This document shows positions 63,396-64,000 of a stretch of DNA of 64,000 nt, one piece after another. The DNA is from Lamellibrachia columna. Taxonomy: Eukaryota > Annelida > Polychaeta > Sabellida > Siboglinidae. Made by a program: the position numbers and the translations under genes. Below the pieces are notes generated by a model. It was given only the letters and a program-made list of their open reading frames with translations, was not told the DNA's origin and did no database searches. Position 1 is the stretch's first letter. Each line of letters starts with the position of its first letter. The DNA lies in NCBI GenBank assembly GCA_963662155.1, contig OY759275.1, positions 2,063,501-2,127,500 on the forward strand. The letters run 5' to 3'.

Positions 63396-63569
63396 GGGGC
63401 ATCCATTGACATGCACTGGTAACAGGAGCATCCATTGACATGCACTGGTAACAGGGGCATCCATTGACATGCACTGGTAACAGGAGCATCCATTGACATG
63501 CACTGGTAACAGGAGCATCCATTGACATGCACTGGTAACAGGAGCATCCATTGACATGCACTGGTAACA
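63396..63569. repeat. 29-bp minisatellite, 6 copies
   Basis: Unit aggagcatccattgacatgc then actggtaac. Confidence 0.96.
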
Positions 63570-63924
63570 GACTCAATATTATTTAGGAAGCTAAAGAAGA
63601 ATTTACAAAACGATCTCGACACATTAACTAAACTGTCTGAAACAACGTATGTTGTTCTTGTTTTGTCATAAATACTTGCATAGATGATACGAGGGCTTAA
63701 CACACGTAGCCCCCATGCCACTAACCCCCTGGGCAACTGACACTAAAGGGGGCGGGGGGCTGTGGCACTTGTTATCCATTTGCCAACACTTCCTGGCTAT
63801 CATATATCTAGTGAGCACATTCAAGGAATGGAACCGTAAACACCATCGTTTGCTTTTTAATCGTATGATTTGTAGTCTCAAATAGAAATGAATGTGCTAA
63901 TAAATTGTCATTATGTTCTGATGA
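63570..63924. other. Unassigned stretch
   Basis: No feature recognised. Confidence 0.4.
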
Positions 63925-64000
63925 GCACAATTGATAACCACCATACAAGTGATAACCACCATACAATTGATAACCACCATACAATTGATAACCACCATAC
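63925..64000. repeat. 18-bp repeat running off the window
   Basis: Unit ttgataaccaccatacaa, at least four copies; the array continues past the end. Confidence 0.93.

Overview
This window is animal nuclear DNA, probably from a marine invertebrate. It has no bacterial gene organisation. It carries short protein-coding exons with GT/AG splice borders, relics of several eukaryotic transposon classes, and an extreme density of minisatellites. I count about 45 tandem arrays covering roughly half of the 64 kb, with units from 2 to 100 bp and up to about 230 copies. The species cannot be named from the sequence.

The only host gene I recognise is the 3' end of a plasma-membrane Ca2+-ATPase (PMCA, ATP2B family), on the minus strand between 18.4 and 2.6 kb. 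A 108-bp exon (18280-18387) encodes TM9-TM10. A 174-bp exon (15476-15649) encodes the C-terminal linker and the first half of the calmodulin-binding domain. Two alternative terminal exons follow, 6309-6728 and 2665-2859, and each supplies the second half of that domain. The first ends in a PDZ ligand (ETSI), as vertebrate PMCA 'b' isoforms do; the second has a different tail. The 174-bp exon ends in an in-frame TAG exactly where the family has the last Gln before the splice junction. The introns are largely minisatellite (34-, 54-, 34- and 22-bp units) and also hold a hAT-type element with a near-perfect 8-bp target duplication. No further upstream PMCA exon was found.

From 19 to 38 kb the window is almost entirely minisatellites, ending in a 6.6-kb array of about 101 copies of a 65-bp unit. 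From 38.5 to 43 kb are a broken Ty3/gypsy pol, a 5'-truncated non-LTR retrotransposon with an almost intact reverse transcriptase, and a second, decayed non-LTR fragment. A 4.8-kb 21-bp array follows (42971-47806). From 47.8 to 64 kb are a dispersed repeat present twice at array borders, an antisense LINE RT relic, a deleted LTR retrotransposon with target duplication, LINE 3'-end fragments, a MULE-like transposase relic and more arrays.

The main theme is how the arrays arise. In three independent places the repeated unit is a piece of transposon coding sequence: 66 bp of gypsy pol, 57 bp of LINE RT and 88 bp of MULE transposase. Several other arrays share short palindromic or terminus-like motifs. 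Long open frames inside arrays follow from the unit arithmetic and were not annotated as genes.
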